DNA of 64,000 nt from Rhodococcus sovatensis (lineage in GTDB: Bacteria; Actinomycetota; Actinomycetes; Mycobacteriales; Mycobacteriaceae): contig NZ_CP147846.1 of NCBI RefSeq assembly GCF_037327425.1, positions 3,782,001 through 3,846,000 of the forward strand. The letters run 5' to 3'. Positions 7,816 to 16,939 of this stretch are shown here, in pieces (the first letter of the stretch is position 1; the number at the start of each line of letters is the position of its first letter). The translations under genes were made by a program, and so were the position numbers. The notes below the pieces were generated by a model, which was given only the letters and a program-made list of their open reading frames with translations, was not told the origin of the DNA and made no database searches.

Positions 7816-9105
7816 TCAGTGGAACTGGCCCTCTTCGGTGGATCCCTTGAGAGCTGCCGTCGAGGTGTTCGGGTCGACGGTGGTGGCGATGGTGTCGAAG
7901 TAGCCCGCGCCGACCTCACGCTGGTGCTTGACGGCGGTGAAGCCGCGCTCTTCGGCAGCCTTGAACTCGCGCTCCTGCAGGTCGACGAACGCCGTCATGC
8001 CTTCGCGGGCGTAGCCGTGCGCAAGGTCGAACATGCCGTAGTTGAGCGAGTGGAAGCCCGCGAGCGTGATGAACTGGAACTTGAAGCCCATCGCGCCGAG
8101 CTCCTTCTGGAACTTCGCGATGGTGGCGTCGTCCAGGTGTGCCTTCCAGTTGAACGAAGGCGAGCAGTTGTAGGCGAGCAGCTGGTCGGGGAATTCGCTG
8201 CGAACCGACTCGGCGAACTTCTTCGCAACCTCGAGGTCCGGCACGCCGGTCTCCATCCAGATGAGGTCCGCGTAGGGAGCGTATGCCTTCGCACGAGCGA
8301 TGCAGGGCTCGATGCCGTTCTTCACGCCGAAGAAGCCTTCTGCTGTGCGGGTTCCGTCGAGGAACTCCACGTCGCGCTCGTCCACATCGGACGTGATGAG
8401 GGTTGCGGCCTCGGCGTCGGTGCGGGCGATGATGACCGACGGCACGTCGGCGACGTCGGACGCGAGGCGCGCCGAGGTCAGGGTGCGGATGTGCTGCTGG
8501 GTCGGGATGAGAACCTTGCCGCCGAGGTGGCCGCACTTCTTCTCCGACGCGAGCTGATCCTCCCAGTGGACGCCTGCAGCGCCGGCCGCGATCATGGCCT
8601 TCTGCAGCTCGTAGGCGTTCAGTGCGCCACCGAAGCCGGCTTCGGCGTCGGCGACGATGGGGGCGAGCCAGTTGCTGACCGACGTGTCACCCTCGACCTT
8701 GGCGATCTCGTCGGCGCGGAGCAGGGCGTTGTTGATGCGACGCACGACGGTCGGCACCGAGTTGGCCGGGTAGAGGCTCTGGTCCGGGTAGGTGTGGCCC
8801 GAAAGGTTGGCGTCGCCGGCGACCTGCCAGCCGGAGAGGTAGATCGCGCGGAGTCCGGCGCGGACCTGCTGCACTGCCTGGTTGCCGGTGAGCGCACCGA
8901 GCGAGTTGATGTAGTCCTCGTTGTTCACGAGATCCCAGAGGATCTCCGAGCCGCGACGAGCGAGAGTTGCCTCTTCGACGACGGTGCCCTGCAGCTTCGA
9001 AACCTGCTCGGCGGTGAAGTTACGCGTCACGCCGTTCCAGCGCGGGTTGGTGTCCCAGTCCTTCTGGATCTCTTCGGTGGTCTTCGGTGTGCCGGTGGTC
9101 GACAT
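7816..9105 (-). CDS. aceA: isocitrate lyase
   Basis: 429-residue soluble enzyme that splits isocitrate into succinate and glyoxylate, the first step of the glyoxylate shunt needed for growth on acetate or fatty acids; mycobacterial forms also take 2-methylisocitrate. The catalytic loop KKCGHLGGK is at residues 189-197 with Cys191, the same number as in M. tuberculosis Icl1. The N-terminal PRWNGVTRNFTAEQV and the Mg-binding region ARTDAEAA are conserved. RamB, the expected regulator, is encoded 970 bases upstream on the other strand, and the 396-base upstream gap holds candidate RamB-like sequences. Confidence 0.97.
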   Translation of the reverse strand: MSTTGTPKTTEEIQKDWDTNPRWNGVTRNFTAEQVSKLQGTVVEEATLARRGSEILWDLVNNEDYINSLGALTGNQAVQQVRAGLRAIYLSGWQVAGDANLSGHTYPDQSLYPANSVPTVVRRINNALLRADEIAKVEGDTSVSNWLAPIVADAEAGFGGALNAYELQKAMIAAGAAGVHWEDQLASEKKCGHLGGKVLIPTQQHIRTLTSARLASDVADVPSVIIARTDAEAATLITSDVDERDVEFLDGTRTAEGFFGVKNGIEPCIARAKAYAPYADLIWMETGVPDLEVAKKFAESVRSEFPDQLLAYNCSPSFNWKAHLDDATIAKFQKELGAMGFKFQFITLAGFHSLNYGMFDLAHGYAREGMTAFVDLQEREFKAAEERGFTAVKHQREVGAGYFDTIATTVDPNTSTAALKGSTEEGQFH

Positions 9106-9501
9106 CGTCAGCTCCAGTTCTATTTCTGATCTGAGCGGCCGGCTCGTGCAAATTTCTTCACACCATTGCCAGGCCCTGCGGGTGTTCTTCCAAACAATGG
9201 CACACCCAAAAAGGCCCGTCTACCTGTTCCTAGTGCCAATCTTGGCTACCTTTCGACAACCCCTTGCTAACGTTGCGAAGATTTTGGTCGTACGAACCTC
9301 GCCGATCGGGCAGGCCTCGTTACCAGCCAGTAGGGAAAACCGCAGTTCGTGAACGCAATTTACGAAAATCTAACCGGACAAACGTACGGCTAGACCTACG
9401 TCGTCTGAATCGAGCCAGAAAGTCGGCCCTTTGCGAACTTCGATCCACGATTGTGACGAGTATCACATCGCTTCGCGGGCCGACAGCGTGCACCTATAGC
9501 C
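9106..9501. promoter_or_regulatory. aceA upstream region with candidate RamB-like sites
   Basis: This 396-base gap before aceA contains no gene I can support. TTGCTAAcgtTGCGAAG at 9264-9280 and TTTGCGAACTT at 9430-9440 resemble the TTTGCAAAGTTT-type RamB motif known from corynebacteria. The pair TTGCTAA and CTTCGCA (or its complement) also appears together just upstream of ramB at 10041-10061. The match is loose, so binding is a hypothesis. Confidence 0.4.
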
Positions 9502-9906
9502 CTACCGCGCGACGCGGGCCCGGAGTTGCGTGGGGGAAGCGACAACGGTGCGCGACGAACCAGCAGCGCGAGCACTGTCCAACACTCCGAGAACGCCCAT
9601 TGCTGCGATGATCACGCCGCCGACCAGAGCGAACATGTCGGCAGCAAAGAGCCCAGCAGGGAAAGCGAGCACGATCGGCGACAGTGCGAGCATCACGCCG
9701 AGCGTGACGTGCGCCCAGTGACTCGACCTCGATGCGCTCGACATCGCCCACAGCGCCGTTCCAGCCGACACCATCCCAAGGATGAGGATCGCCCCCGACA
9801 CTCCGGTGTCGCCGCCGACCGGCAGCCAGATCGTCGACGTCACAAGCACGACGCCGGTGATCAACACGAGTGCGTCGCGCACGACTTCACGAGAATTGTC
9901 CAACAT
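9502..9906 (-). CDS. four-helix membrane protein, SPW-repeat-like
   Basis: 134-residue integral membrane protein. Four hydrophobic helices: VVRDALVLITGVVLVTSTIW, SGAILILGMVSAGTALWA, WAHVTLGVMLALSPIVLAF, and FALVGGVIIAAMGVLGVL. The second half (ASRSSHWAHVTLGVMLALSPIVLAF) resembles the SPW repeat found in small bacterial membrane proteins. A GAGGGAGA ribosome-binding site precedes the ATG at 9906. It lies between aceA and the divergent ramB. A role in glyoxylate metabolism is not indicated; function unknown. Confidence 0.75.
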   Translation of the reverse strand: MLDNSREVVRDALVLITGVVLVTSTIWLPVGGDTGVSGAILILGMVSAGTALWAMSSASRSSHWAHVTLGVMLALSPIVLAFPAGLFAADMFALVGGVIIAAMGVLGVLDSARAAGSSRTVVASPTQLRARVAR

Positions 9907-10040
9907 GGTGTCTCCCTCTTAGTTACCTGTGCAAACGAGCATGTATTCGGTATACGCCCCTTCCGCGGGTTCCGCGTCCCCGGTCGACCGAATTGTGACG
10001 AACGGGCCGGATCGTGATGTTCGGCCGGCCAGGCGAAGGT

Positions 10041-10061
10041 TGCTAAGTAACTTCTTCGCAG
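10041..10061. promoter_or_regulatory. candidate autoregulatory site upstream of ramB
   Basis: TTGCTAAGTAACTTCTTCGCA lies 17-37 bases before the ramB start and shares TTGCTAA plus CTTCGCA with a segment upstream of aceA (9264-9280, there in TTGCTAA/TGCGAAG form). RamB regulates its own gene in corynebacteria and mycobacteria, so a shared site is plausible. This is an inference from two occurrences. Confidence 0.35.
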
Positions 10062-10077
10062 GCGTAACCTGGCGCCC

Positions 10078-11490
10078 ATGTCGAAAACGTTCGTCGGCGC
10101 GCGGCTGCGACAGTTGCGCACCGAACGCAAGATGAGCCAGGTCGCGCTTGCCGGTCAGCTCCAGATCTCGGCCAGCTACCTCAACCAGATCGAGCACGAC
10201 GTGCGCCCGCTCACCGTCCCCGTGCTTCTTCGCATTTCCGAGGTATTCGGCGTCGACACATCCTTCTTCTCTTCCGAGGACGACACCCGCCTGGTGGCAG
10301 AACTCCGGGAGGTCGCGCTCGATCAAGACATGGGCATCGTCGCCGACGCCCACGAGATCGCCCAGATGGTGTCCTCACATCCGCAGCTGGCACGGGCCAT
10401 GGTCAACATGCACCGCCGCTACCGGAACACGACGGCTCAGCTGGCGGCGGCCACCGAGGAACGGTTCAGCGACGGCAGTGGCAGTGGTGCGATCAGCAAA
10501 CCTCACGAGGAGGTACGCGACTACTTCTACCAGCGTCAGAACTATCTCCACGAGTTGGACGCTGCGGCCGAAGAACTGACCTCCCGCATCAGATTTCACC
10601 GCGCGGACATCGCAGGTGAAATCGCCAAGCGTCTGCAATCGGTGCACGAGGTGAAGATCGTCAACCGGATCGACCTCGGCGAGAACGTACTGCACAGGTT
10701 CGATCCGAACACGCGACTTCTCGAGATCTCGCCGCACCTGTCCGGTGGTCAGAAGATGTTCAAGTTCGCCGCCGAACTCGCGTACCTCGAGTGCGCCGAC
10801 CTACTCGACAAGATGGTCGACGAGGGAGGATTCACGAGTGAGGAGTCGAGGAAGCTGGCAGTCCTCGGATTCGCCAACTACTTCGCCGCAGCGACGGTCC
10901 TTCCGTATCGCCTGTTCCACGACGTGGCAGAGGACTTCAGATACGACATCGAACGACTGTCCGCGTTCTTCTCCGTCAGCTACGAAACGATCTGCCACCG
11001 ACTCTCGACCCTCCAGCGACCGAATCTGCGCGGTGTACCGTTCTCGTTCGTGCGCGTCGACCGCGCAGGCAACATGTCGAAGCGGCAGTCCGCGACAGGC
11101 TTTCATTTCTCGTCGAGCGGCGGCACGTGCCCTCTGTGGAACGTATACGAGACGTTTGCGTATCCGGGCAAGATCATGACTCAGATCGCCGAGATGCCGG
11201 ACGGTCGCAGCTACCTGTGGATCGCCCGTACCGTCGAACGACGCGCGGCGCGATACGGCCAACCGAGCAAGACCTTCGCCATCGGCCTGGGCTGCGAGAT
11301 TCGCCATGCGGGCAGACTGGTGTACGCAGACGGGCTCGATCTACACGGTTCTTCGGTAGCAACGCCCATCGGAGCAGGTTGCCGAGTCTGCGAACGCTCC
11401 AACTGCCCGCAGCGCGCCTTCCCTCCCCTGGGCAAGGCGCTCGACATCGACGAACACCGCAGCTCGGTGTCCCCGTATCTGGTCCGCTGA
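10078..11490 (+). CDS. ramB: RamB-type regulator of acetate/glyoxylate metabolism
   Basis: 470-residue cytoplasmic transcription factor. An Xre-type helix-turn-helix occupies residues 1-60 (LRTERKMSQVALAGQLQIS, then SYLNQIEHDVRPL). The centre has an IrrE/ImmA-like peptidase-M78 fold (MFKFAAELAYLECADLLD... VLGFANYFAAATVLPYRLF) in which the zinc-binding HExxH is absent (AELAY). The C-terminal DUF2083 region ends in a Cys cluster, GAGCRVCERSNCPQRAFPP. This is the architecture of RamB (Rv0465c), which controls isocitrate lyase and acetate genes. Its location beside aceA and fadB2 supports the name. Confidence 0.93.
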   Translation: MSKTFVGARLRQLRTERKMSQVALAGQLQISASYLNQIEHDVRPLTVPVLLRISEVFGVDTSFFSSEDDTRLVAELREVALDQDMGIVADAHEIAQMVSSHPQLARAMVNMHRRYRNTTAQLAAATEERFSDGSGSGAISKPHEEVRDYFYQRQNYLHELDAAAEELTSRIRFHRADIAGEIAKRLQSVHEVKIVNRIDLGENVLHRFDPNTRLLEISPHLSGGQKMFKFAAELAYLECADLLDKMVDEGGFTSEESRKLAVLGFANYFAAATVLPYRLFHDVAEDFRYDIERLSAFFSVSYETICHRLSTLQRPNLRGVPFSFVRVDRAGNMSKRQSATGFHFSSSGGTCPLWNVYETFAYPGKIMTQIAEMPDGRSYLWIARTVERRAARYGQPSKTFAIGLGCEIRHAGRLVYADGLDLHGSSVATPIGAGCRVCERSNCPQRAFPPLGKALDIDEHRSSVSPYLVR

Positions 11491-11528
11491 TTTCACCCGC
11501 TTTTCATCTTTCCGCGGCGGCGCCGGCC

Positions 11529-12371
11529 ATGGACCATCATCTGATGGGACACGAGAAAGCCACCGACAAGAAACGCAGCCTGATCGACGCCTTCCTCGAA
11601 TCCCCGTTGTCGGGGCTCGCGCCGTGGATCGCGATGTCGCTCATCGTCGGGCCCGGAAGGTTCGAGGAGGCCGCGAGCATTGCCCTTGGCATGTCGGTGC
11701 TGTTCATCGTCCTCGGCCACCGGCACGGCGGCCGGGTCAAGAAGATGGAACTGTTCGACGTCGGGTATTTCGCGATCATCTCGGGCATCGGGCTCTTCGC
11801 CACGGCAGGGATGATCGCGTGGATGGAACTGTGGTCGGGCGAAATGACCAACATCGCGCTCGTGGTGTTCGCGTTCGGCTCGATACTGCTGCGCAATCCG
11901 TTCACGCTCGAGTACGCGAAGGAACAGGTGGAGGAGGAAGTCTGGGACACTCCGCTGTTCCGAAAGGTCAACTACCGCATCACGCTCGCATGGGCACTCG
12001 CGTTCAGCTTCTCCGCACTGGCAGGTCTGTACGGGGTCATCGTGTTGGATACCTCGGACAACTTCTGGACCGGGTGGATCCTGCAGATCGGCGCCATGCT
12101 GTTCGCCGTCGCGTTCACCGAGTGGTATCCGGATGTGGCTCCGAACAAGGCGGCGATGGCCGCGGGCATACCTACGGACCCGCCACTTCCGCTGATCGAA
12201 TTGTTCAACTGGATCCCGGCATTCATCGGGATCGTAGGTCTGTCGCTTCTCATCACCGACTCGGGACCCCTGTGGCTCGGAATCACCCTGATCGTCGTCG
12301 GCCTCGTGGGCTTCATGGGGGTCCGCAAACTCAGCGCGCACTCGAGCCCGCAGGCAACCACCGCGCGGTGA
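11529..12371 (+). CDS. multi-pass membrane protein, unknown function
   Basis: About 280 residues from ATG 11529 (MDHHLMGHEKATDKKRS); ATG 11544 in the same frame is an alternative, and no strong ribosome-binding site distinguishes them. Around seven hydrophobic segments are visible: SGLAPWIAMSLIVG, AASIALGMSVLFIVLG, VGYFAIISGIGLFATAGMIA, TNIALVVFAFGSILL, ITLAWALAFSFSALAGLYGV, WILQIGAMLFAVAFTEWYPD and two at the C-terminus. I do not recognise a characterised family. It follows ramB by 38 bases in the same direction, so co-transcription with ramB is possible. Confidence 0.75.
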   Translation: MDHHLMGHEKATDKKRSLIDAFLESPLSGLAPWIAMSLIVGPGRFEEAASIALGMSVLFIVLGHRHGGRVKKMELFDVGYFAIISGIGLFATAGMIAWMELWSGEMTNIALVVFAFGSILLRNPFTLEYAKEQVEEEVWDTPLFRKVNYRITLAWALAFSFSALAGLYGVIVLDTSDNFWTGWILQIGAMLFAVAFTEWYPDVAPNKAAMAAGIPTDPPLPLIELFNWIPAFIGIVGLSLLITDSGPLWLGITLIVVGLVGFMGVRKLSAHSSPQATTAR

Positions 12372-12382
12372 CGCCCTCCATC

Positions 12383-13372
12383 TCACTCTCGAAGGAACGC
12401 CCCGGCTGCTGCGAAAGCCCGCGCTCGTCGAGCCAGGGTCGGCGGCGCCGCTGGCTTGCCCTCCCACAATCGATACAACGTCGACATGCTCAGGATGAGC
12501 CGCTCCGGCGAGTCCCATGCAGCGAACTGCTCGAACTCCTTCGACCGCATCATGTTTCGAGCCGCGTGGGGTGCCTCGACGCCCGCATCGAAGTGTTCGC
12601 GGCCGGCCGTGTCCGCCCAGTTCCAGTAGTCACGCAACGCGGCGATCTCGGTCGTTCCACACACCGGACCGTGTCCCGGCACGTACACCTTCGCGTCGAG
12701 AGACAGCAGGTGGTCGAGGGCGTCGATCCAGTTGCCGAGCGGACCGTGCCACAGGATCGGCGTGGACCCGATGAACAACAGGTCGCCGGTGAACACGACG
12801 CCGGCGTCGGGCACGTGCGCGACGAGGTCTCCGACGGTGTGCGCCGGACCGAGATACCTCAGCTGCACCTCCCTGCCACCGACGGCGATCGTCTCGGTCA
12901 CGTCGAAGGTGTGGTCCGGCATCCTCGGTGTCTTCCGAGGGAAGGTGGCGCCGCCTCGGACACGGTTCATATAGCCGCCCATCGCACCGACGGGTCCTGG
13001 CACCCACCTCACGAGCGCCCCCAGCGAAGCGAACGCGTGCACTCCCGACGGCGGCGTCTCTTCCTTCATCGCGTGCAGCGACGCCGAACTCGTCGTGATC
13101 CGAGCGTCGGCCGGGACGGTGTCGTTGCCCCACCAGTGATCTCCGTCGGAATGCGTGTTGACGACTTCGGTGATCGGCGCGTCGCGTACCAATGCCGCAG
13201 TCTCGGCTGCCGTCCGCTCTGCACGGTCGACGTCCCATACCGTATCGATCACCATCGACGCCGAACCAGGATCGACGAGAAGACCGGTGTTGGTCTGCCC
13301 CCAGCCCCCCGGCTCCCACAGAAACGCCCAGATGCCGTCGCCGATCTGCGTCGGTCCCTTCCCCACACTCAT
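12383..13372 (-). CDS. metallo-beta-lactamase-fold hydrolase with variant metal motif
   Basis: 329-residue MBL-fold protein. The canonical HxHxDH motif is replaced by HSDGDH in VVNTHSDGDHWWGN (about residues 73-86), so an Asp stands where the second His normally is. The remaining ligands are present: GPAHTVGD (His), FTGDLLF (Asp) and YVPGHGPV (His). It is probably a hydrolase of an ester or thioester. It is divergent from the aldehyde dehydrogenase gene at 13529, across a 156-base gap, which suggests a link to the amine pathway, but this is inference. It is not a beta-lactamase by any specific feature. Confidence 0.85.
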   Translation of the reverse strand: MSVGKGPTQIGDGIWAFLWEPGGWGQTNTGLLVDPGSASMVIDTVWDVDRAERTAAETAALVRDAPITEVVNTHSDGDHWWGNDTVPADARITTSSASLHAMKEETPPSGVHAFASLGALVRWVPGPVGAMGGYMNRVRGGATFPRKTPRMPDHTFDVTETIAVGGREVQLRYLGPAHTVGDLVAHVPDAGVVFTGDLLFIGSTPILWHGPLGNWIDALDHLLSLDAKVYVPGHGPVCGTTEIAALRDYWNWADTAGREHFDAGVEAPHAARNMMRSKEFEQFAAWDSPERLILSMSTLYRLWEGKPAAPPTLARRARAFAAAGAFLRE

Positions 13373-13452
13373 GGCACGACGGTACCGGTGTCGTCAACCG
13401 ACACCAACCGCGACTACACACACCACTTCGTCCTGTCCTGTTGCAATCGAAT

Positions 13453-13465
13453 CGACATATTGTCG
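13453..13465. promoter_or_regulatory. palindrome in the divergent MBL/amine-operon promoter region
   Basis: CGACATATTGTCG is a 13-base inverted repeat (5-base arms) about 65 bases before the aldehyde dehydrogenase start and 80 bases before the MBL start. Its position would suit an operator or a promoter element for one of the two divergent genes. No regulator is adjacent. Confidence 0.35.
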
Positions 13466-13528
13466 GGTAGCGAAGATCACTCGGCGGGTGCACGCTGTGC
13501 AGAACCGAAAATGTGTGTCGAAGATGGG

Positions 13529-14977
13529 ATGAACACGATGACTGTGCAGGTCCTGCAGAACTACATCGGTGGACAGTTCGTGACGCCCTCGGGCAGTGAG
13601 CTTCTCGATGTTGTGAACCCCGTCGACGAACAGGTGGTCGCCAGATCCCCGATTTCCGACGCAGCCGACGTCGACGCGGCCATGACTGCGGCCCGCGAGG
13701 CCTTCACTACGTGGGGCAAGACGACGCCCAGTGCGCGCCAGAAAGTTCTGTTGAAACTGGCCGACGCCATCGAAGCCGCGAGCGACGAGTTGGTAGAGGC
13801 GCAGAGCCGCAACACAGGGCAGCCGAAGGCGACCATCGCGGCCGAGGAGATCACCGTCGGCGCCGACCAGGTCCGCTTCTTCGCGGGCGCAGCGCGCATG
13901 TTGGAAGGAAAGTCCGCGGGCGAGTACATGGACGGTTTCACGTCCTACGTCCGACGTGAGCCACTCGGCGTCGTCGGCCAAGTGACGCCGTGGAACTACC
14001 CGTTCATGATGGCCATCTGGAAGATCGGTCCCGCACTCGCGGCGGGAAACACCATCGTTCTCAAGCCGAGCGACACAACGCCCGAAAGCACGCTCGTGCT
14101 GGCCAGAATTTCCAAGGGCATCATTCCCGACGGTGTGTTCAACGTCGTTCTCGGCAACGGCGGCACCGGTGCGGCCATCGTCGATCACAAGACTCCTGCG
14201 TTGGTGTCCATCACCGGCTCGGTGCGCGCAGGTATAGCGGTGGCAGTCGGTGCGGCCAAGGAGCTCAAACGCGCTCACCTCGAGCTCGGCGGCAAGGCAC
14301 CTGCAGTGGTGTTCGACGACGTCGACATCGCGAAGGCAGCGGACGGCATCGGTGACGCGGCATTCTTCAACGCCGGTCAGGACTGCACCGCCGTCACGCG
14401 AGTGCTGGTACACGAATCCGTGCACGACCAGCTCGTCGATGCGTTGGTTGCCAAAGCGAAGTCGGTGAAGGTGGGCCTCCCCGACGATCCCGACACGTTC
14501 TACGGACCCCTCAACAACGTGAACCACTTCGGCCAGGTCAAGGCCAAGGTCGAGGGAATCGGCCCGCACGCCACCATCGCCACCGGCGGCAAGCGCATCG
14601 GCGACACCGGTTTCTTCTTCGAGCCCACCATCATCACCGGCGTGAAGCAATCCGACGCCATCGTCCAAGAAGAAACCTTCGGGCCGGTGCTGACGGTCCA
14701 GAAGTTCACCGACGAAGACGAGGCAATCCGCCTCGCGAACGACGTCGACTTCGGACTCGCGTCGAGCGTCTGGACCTCCGATCACAGCCGGAGTCTTCGC
14801 CTTTCGGCCGCGCTCGACTTCGGCTGTGTGTGGGTCAACTGTCACATCCCACTCGTCGCCGAGATGCCGCACGGCGGATTCAAGTACTCCGGTTACGGCA
14901 AGGATCTCTCGGCTTACGGCGTGGAGGACTACACCCGCATCAAGCACGTCATGAGCTCGACGGATTCCATCGCATGA
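13529..14977 (+). CDS. aldehyde dehydrogenase, probable 4-aminobutyraldehyde dehydrogenase
   Basis: 482-residue soluble NAD(P)-dependent enzyme. Catalytic Glu252 is in HLELGGKAP and nucleophile Cys286 in FNAGQDCTAVTR; the GQDCTA context is typical of the PatD/YdcW aminobutyraldehyde group. TPWNYPFMMAIWKIGPALAA is the cofactor-binding strand-helix. The start is ATG 13529 (MNTMTVQVLQ); ATG 13538 and an upstream ATG are possible. Its stop overlaps the amine oxidase start by ATGA. The oxidase makes an aminoaldehyde, and this enzyme would oxidise it to the amino acid, for example 4-aminobutanal to 4-aminobutyrate. It is the first gene of a four-gene set. Confidence 0.9.
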   Translation: MNTMTVQVLQNYIGGQFVTPSGSELLDVVNPVDEQVVARSPISDAADVDAAMTAAREAFTTWGKTTPSARQKVLLKLADAIEAASDELVEAQSRNTGQPKATIAAEEITVGADQVRFFAGAARMLEGKSAGEYMDGFTSYVRREPLGVVGQVTPWNYPFMMAIWKIGPALAAGNTIVLKPSDTTPESTLVLARISKGIIPDGVFNVVLGNGGTGAAIVDHKTPALVSITGSVRAGIAVAVGAAKELKRAHLELGGKAPAVVFDDVDIAKAADGIGDAAFFNAGQDCTAVTRVLVHESVHDQLVDALVAKAKSVKVGLPDDPDTFYGPLNNVNHFGQVKAKVEGIGPHATIATGGKRIGDTGFFFEPTIITGVKQSDAIVQEETFGPVLTVQKFTDEDEAIRLANDVDFGLASSVWTSDHSRSLRLSAALDFGCVWVNCHIPLVAEMPHGGFKYSGYGKDLSAYGVEDYTRIKHVMSSTDSIA

Positions 14978-16911
14978 CCTTTCACCCATTGGACCCCCTG
15001 TCCTCCGACGAATTCAGCTCGGTAGCAGCAACACTCGCGCGGGACCACGCCGTCGGGGACGGTTGGCGGTACGCCTCGATCGAAATGATCGAACCGTCGA
15101 AGGCCGAGATCGCGGCATTCGACGCCGATGGCACGGTGCCGGCCCGACGGGCCGTGACGGTGGTGTTGAACCGGACCGACAACACGACGTTCAAGGCCGT
15201 CGTATCGCTCGACGAACTCGTCATCGAGTCCTGGACGCATATCCCGGACGTGCAGGCGAACTTCACCGTCGACGAGTGGGAAGAAGCGGATGCCGTGCTA
15301 CGTGCGCATCCCGACGTCATTGCCGCTCTTGCAGATCGAGGCATCACCGACCTGGACATGGTGTTCATGGACACGTGGACCTACGGCGAGGCGGTGACTC
15401 CCGACAAGTACAAGGGTCGACGCCTCGGCTGGTCCGATACCTGGGTCAAGGCCGCGGCGGGCGCCAATCCATACGCCGGACCGGTGGGCGGTTTCCACTG
15501 CGTCATCGACGTCAACACGATGGAACTGCTCGAGATCGAGGACACCTACCGTGTCGAGCGACCGGAGATCATGGGCGAGTACGTTCCACGGCACATTCCG
15601 GAGCGAATCAGGAACTCGAGCACGAGGCCGCCGCTGAAACCCCTCGAGATCACTCAACCCGACGGACCGTCGTTCGAGCTCGACGGCAACAAGTTGACGT
15701 GGCAGAACTGGTCCCTTCGCGTGGGGTTCAACTACCGCGAGGGTATGACGCTGCACGCGGTCACGTACAACGACAACGGCAACGTGAGGTCCGTTGCCAA
15801 TCGAATATCGTTCGCGGAGATGGTCGTTCCCTATCGTGATCACACCGAGGACCACTACCGTCGTACTGCGTTCGACATCGGCGAATGGGGTCTCGGTTTC
15901 ATGACCACCTCACTCGAACTCGGATGCGACTGTCTCGGTGAGATCCGGTACCTCGACGCGGTGCTGCACAACAGCAAGGGGGAGCCGTACACGATCACCA
16001 ACGCGATCTGCATCCACGAGGAAGACAACGCGGTGCTGTGGAAGCACGTCGATCACGACGCCGGCGCCGAGGTCCGGCGTATGCGACGGCTGACGGTCAG
16101 TTTCCACGCCACCGTGGCGAACTACGAGTACCTCGTCTACTGGCGCTTCTACCAGGACGGCAACATCGAGTGCGAGGTCCGTGCGACGGGCATCATGGTG
16201 GTCACCCACTTCGAAGAAGGCGGCACCCACCCGTCGGGAACGCTGGTCGACAACCGGACCTATGCGCCCTACCACCAGCACTTCCTGGTCGCACGGCTCG
16301 ATCTCGACATCGACGGCACCGAGAACACCGTCTATGCCAGTGAGACGAAACAGGTTCCGATGGGCCCGGACAATCCGTACGGGCTCGCCCTGACACAGCT
16401 CAACACCCCGCTGACGACCGAGTCCGAGGGCAAGCAGGACTACGACTGGCACACGCAGAAGGCGTGGAAGGTCGTCAACGACAACGTGACCAACGGTCTC
16501 GGTACCCATCCGGCGTACAAGCTCGTGCCCGGCGCCGCGATCCCATCGATGTTCGACCCGGCGTCGCCGGTGTTCCAACGCGCTCAGGTTATCGGTCACA
16601 CCGTGTGGGTGACGCCCAATTCACCCGACGAGCGTTGGCCCAGTGGCGAATTCGTCAACCAGAGTGGCGTCGACCACGGCCTTCCCGAGTGGACCGAGGC
16701 GGACCGGCCCATCGAGAACACCGATGTCGTGCTCTGGTACACCTTCGGGATCCACCACATCACCCGCCCCGAGGACTGGCCGGTGATGCCCGCGGACACG
16801 GTCTCGTTCTGGCTCAAACCGTTCGGCTTCTTCGATCGGAACCCATCCCTGGACGTGGCGCCCTCACCTGCCAAGAGTTGTCACACCGACCCCGACAGTT
16901 CGTGCCACTAG
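14974..16911 (+). CDS. copper-containing primary amine oxidase
   Basis: 645 residues, the usual length for bacterial copper amine oxidases. The topaquinone precursor is Tyr384 in ANYEY, the catalytic base is Asp301 in AFDIGEWG, and copper ligands are His434 and His436 (APYHQHF) and His595 (FGIHHITRPEDWP). The enzyme oxidises a primary amine to an aldehyde with release of ammonia and hydrogen peroxide. No signal peptide is seen, so it is cytoplasmic. It overlaps the aldehyde dehydrogenase stop and is followed by stress-protein and permease genes. The agmatine-to-putrescine genes 4 kb on make putrescine a good candidate substrate. Confidence 0.95.
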   Translation: MTFHPLDPLSSDEFSSVAATLARDHAVGDGWRYASIEMIEPSKAEIAAFDADGTVPARRAVTVVLNRTDNTTFKAVVSLDELVIESWTHIPDVQANFTVDEWEEADAVLRAHPDVIAALADRGITDLDMVFMDTWTYGEAVTPDKYKGRRLGWSDTWVKAAAGANPYAGPVGGFHCVIDVNTMELLEIEDTYRVERPEIMGEYVPRHIPERIRNSSTRPPLKPLEITQPDGPSFELDGNKLTWQNWSLRVGFNYREGMTLHAVTYNDNGNVRSVANRISFAEMVVPYRDHTEDHYRRTAFDIGEWGLGFMTTSLELGCDCLGEIRYLDAVLHNSKGEPYTITNAICIHEEDNAVLWKHVDHDAGAEVRRMRRLTVSFHATVANYEYLVYWRFYQDGNIECEVRATGIMVVTHFEEGGTHPSGTLVDNRTYAPYHQHFLVARLDLDIDGTENTVYASETKQVPMGPDNPYGLALTQLNTPLTTESEGKQDYDWHTQKAWKVVNDNVTNGLGTHPAYKLVPGAAIPSMFDPASPVFQRAQVIGHTVWVTPNSPDERWPSGEFVNQSGVDHGLPEWTEADRPIENTDVVLWYTFGIHHITRPEDWPVMPADTVSFWLKPFGFFDRNPSLDVAPSPAKSCHTDPDSSCH

Positions 16912-16939
16912 AGATTCACAGCACTAGAGAGGCCGCACC

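Noticed and set aside
7819..9129. 436-codon plus-strand frame opposite aceA
   Set aside because: Antisense shadow of isocitrate lyase.
12383..13372. Antibiotic resistance beta-lactamase
   Set aside because: Only the general MBL fold is shared; the metal motif and context do not match resistance enzymes.
13394..14989. 531-codon open frame antisense to the aldehyde dehydrogenase
   Set aside because: It mirrors a well-supported dehydrogenase with all catalytic residues; long antisense frames are expected at this G+C content and the product has no family features.
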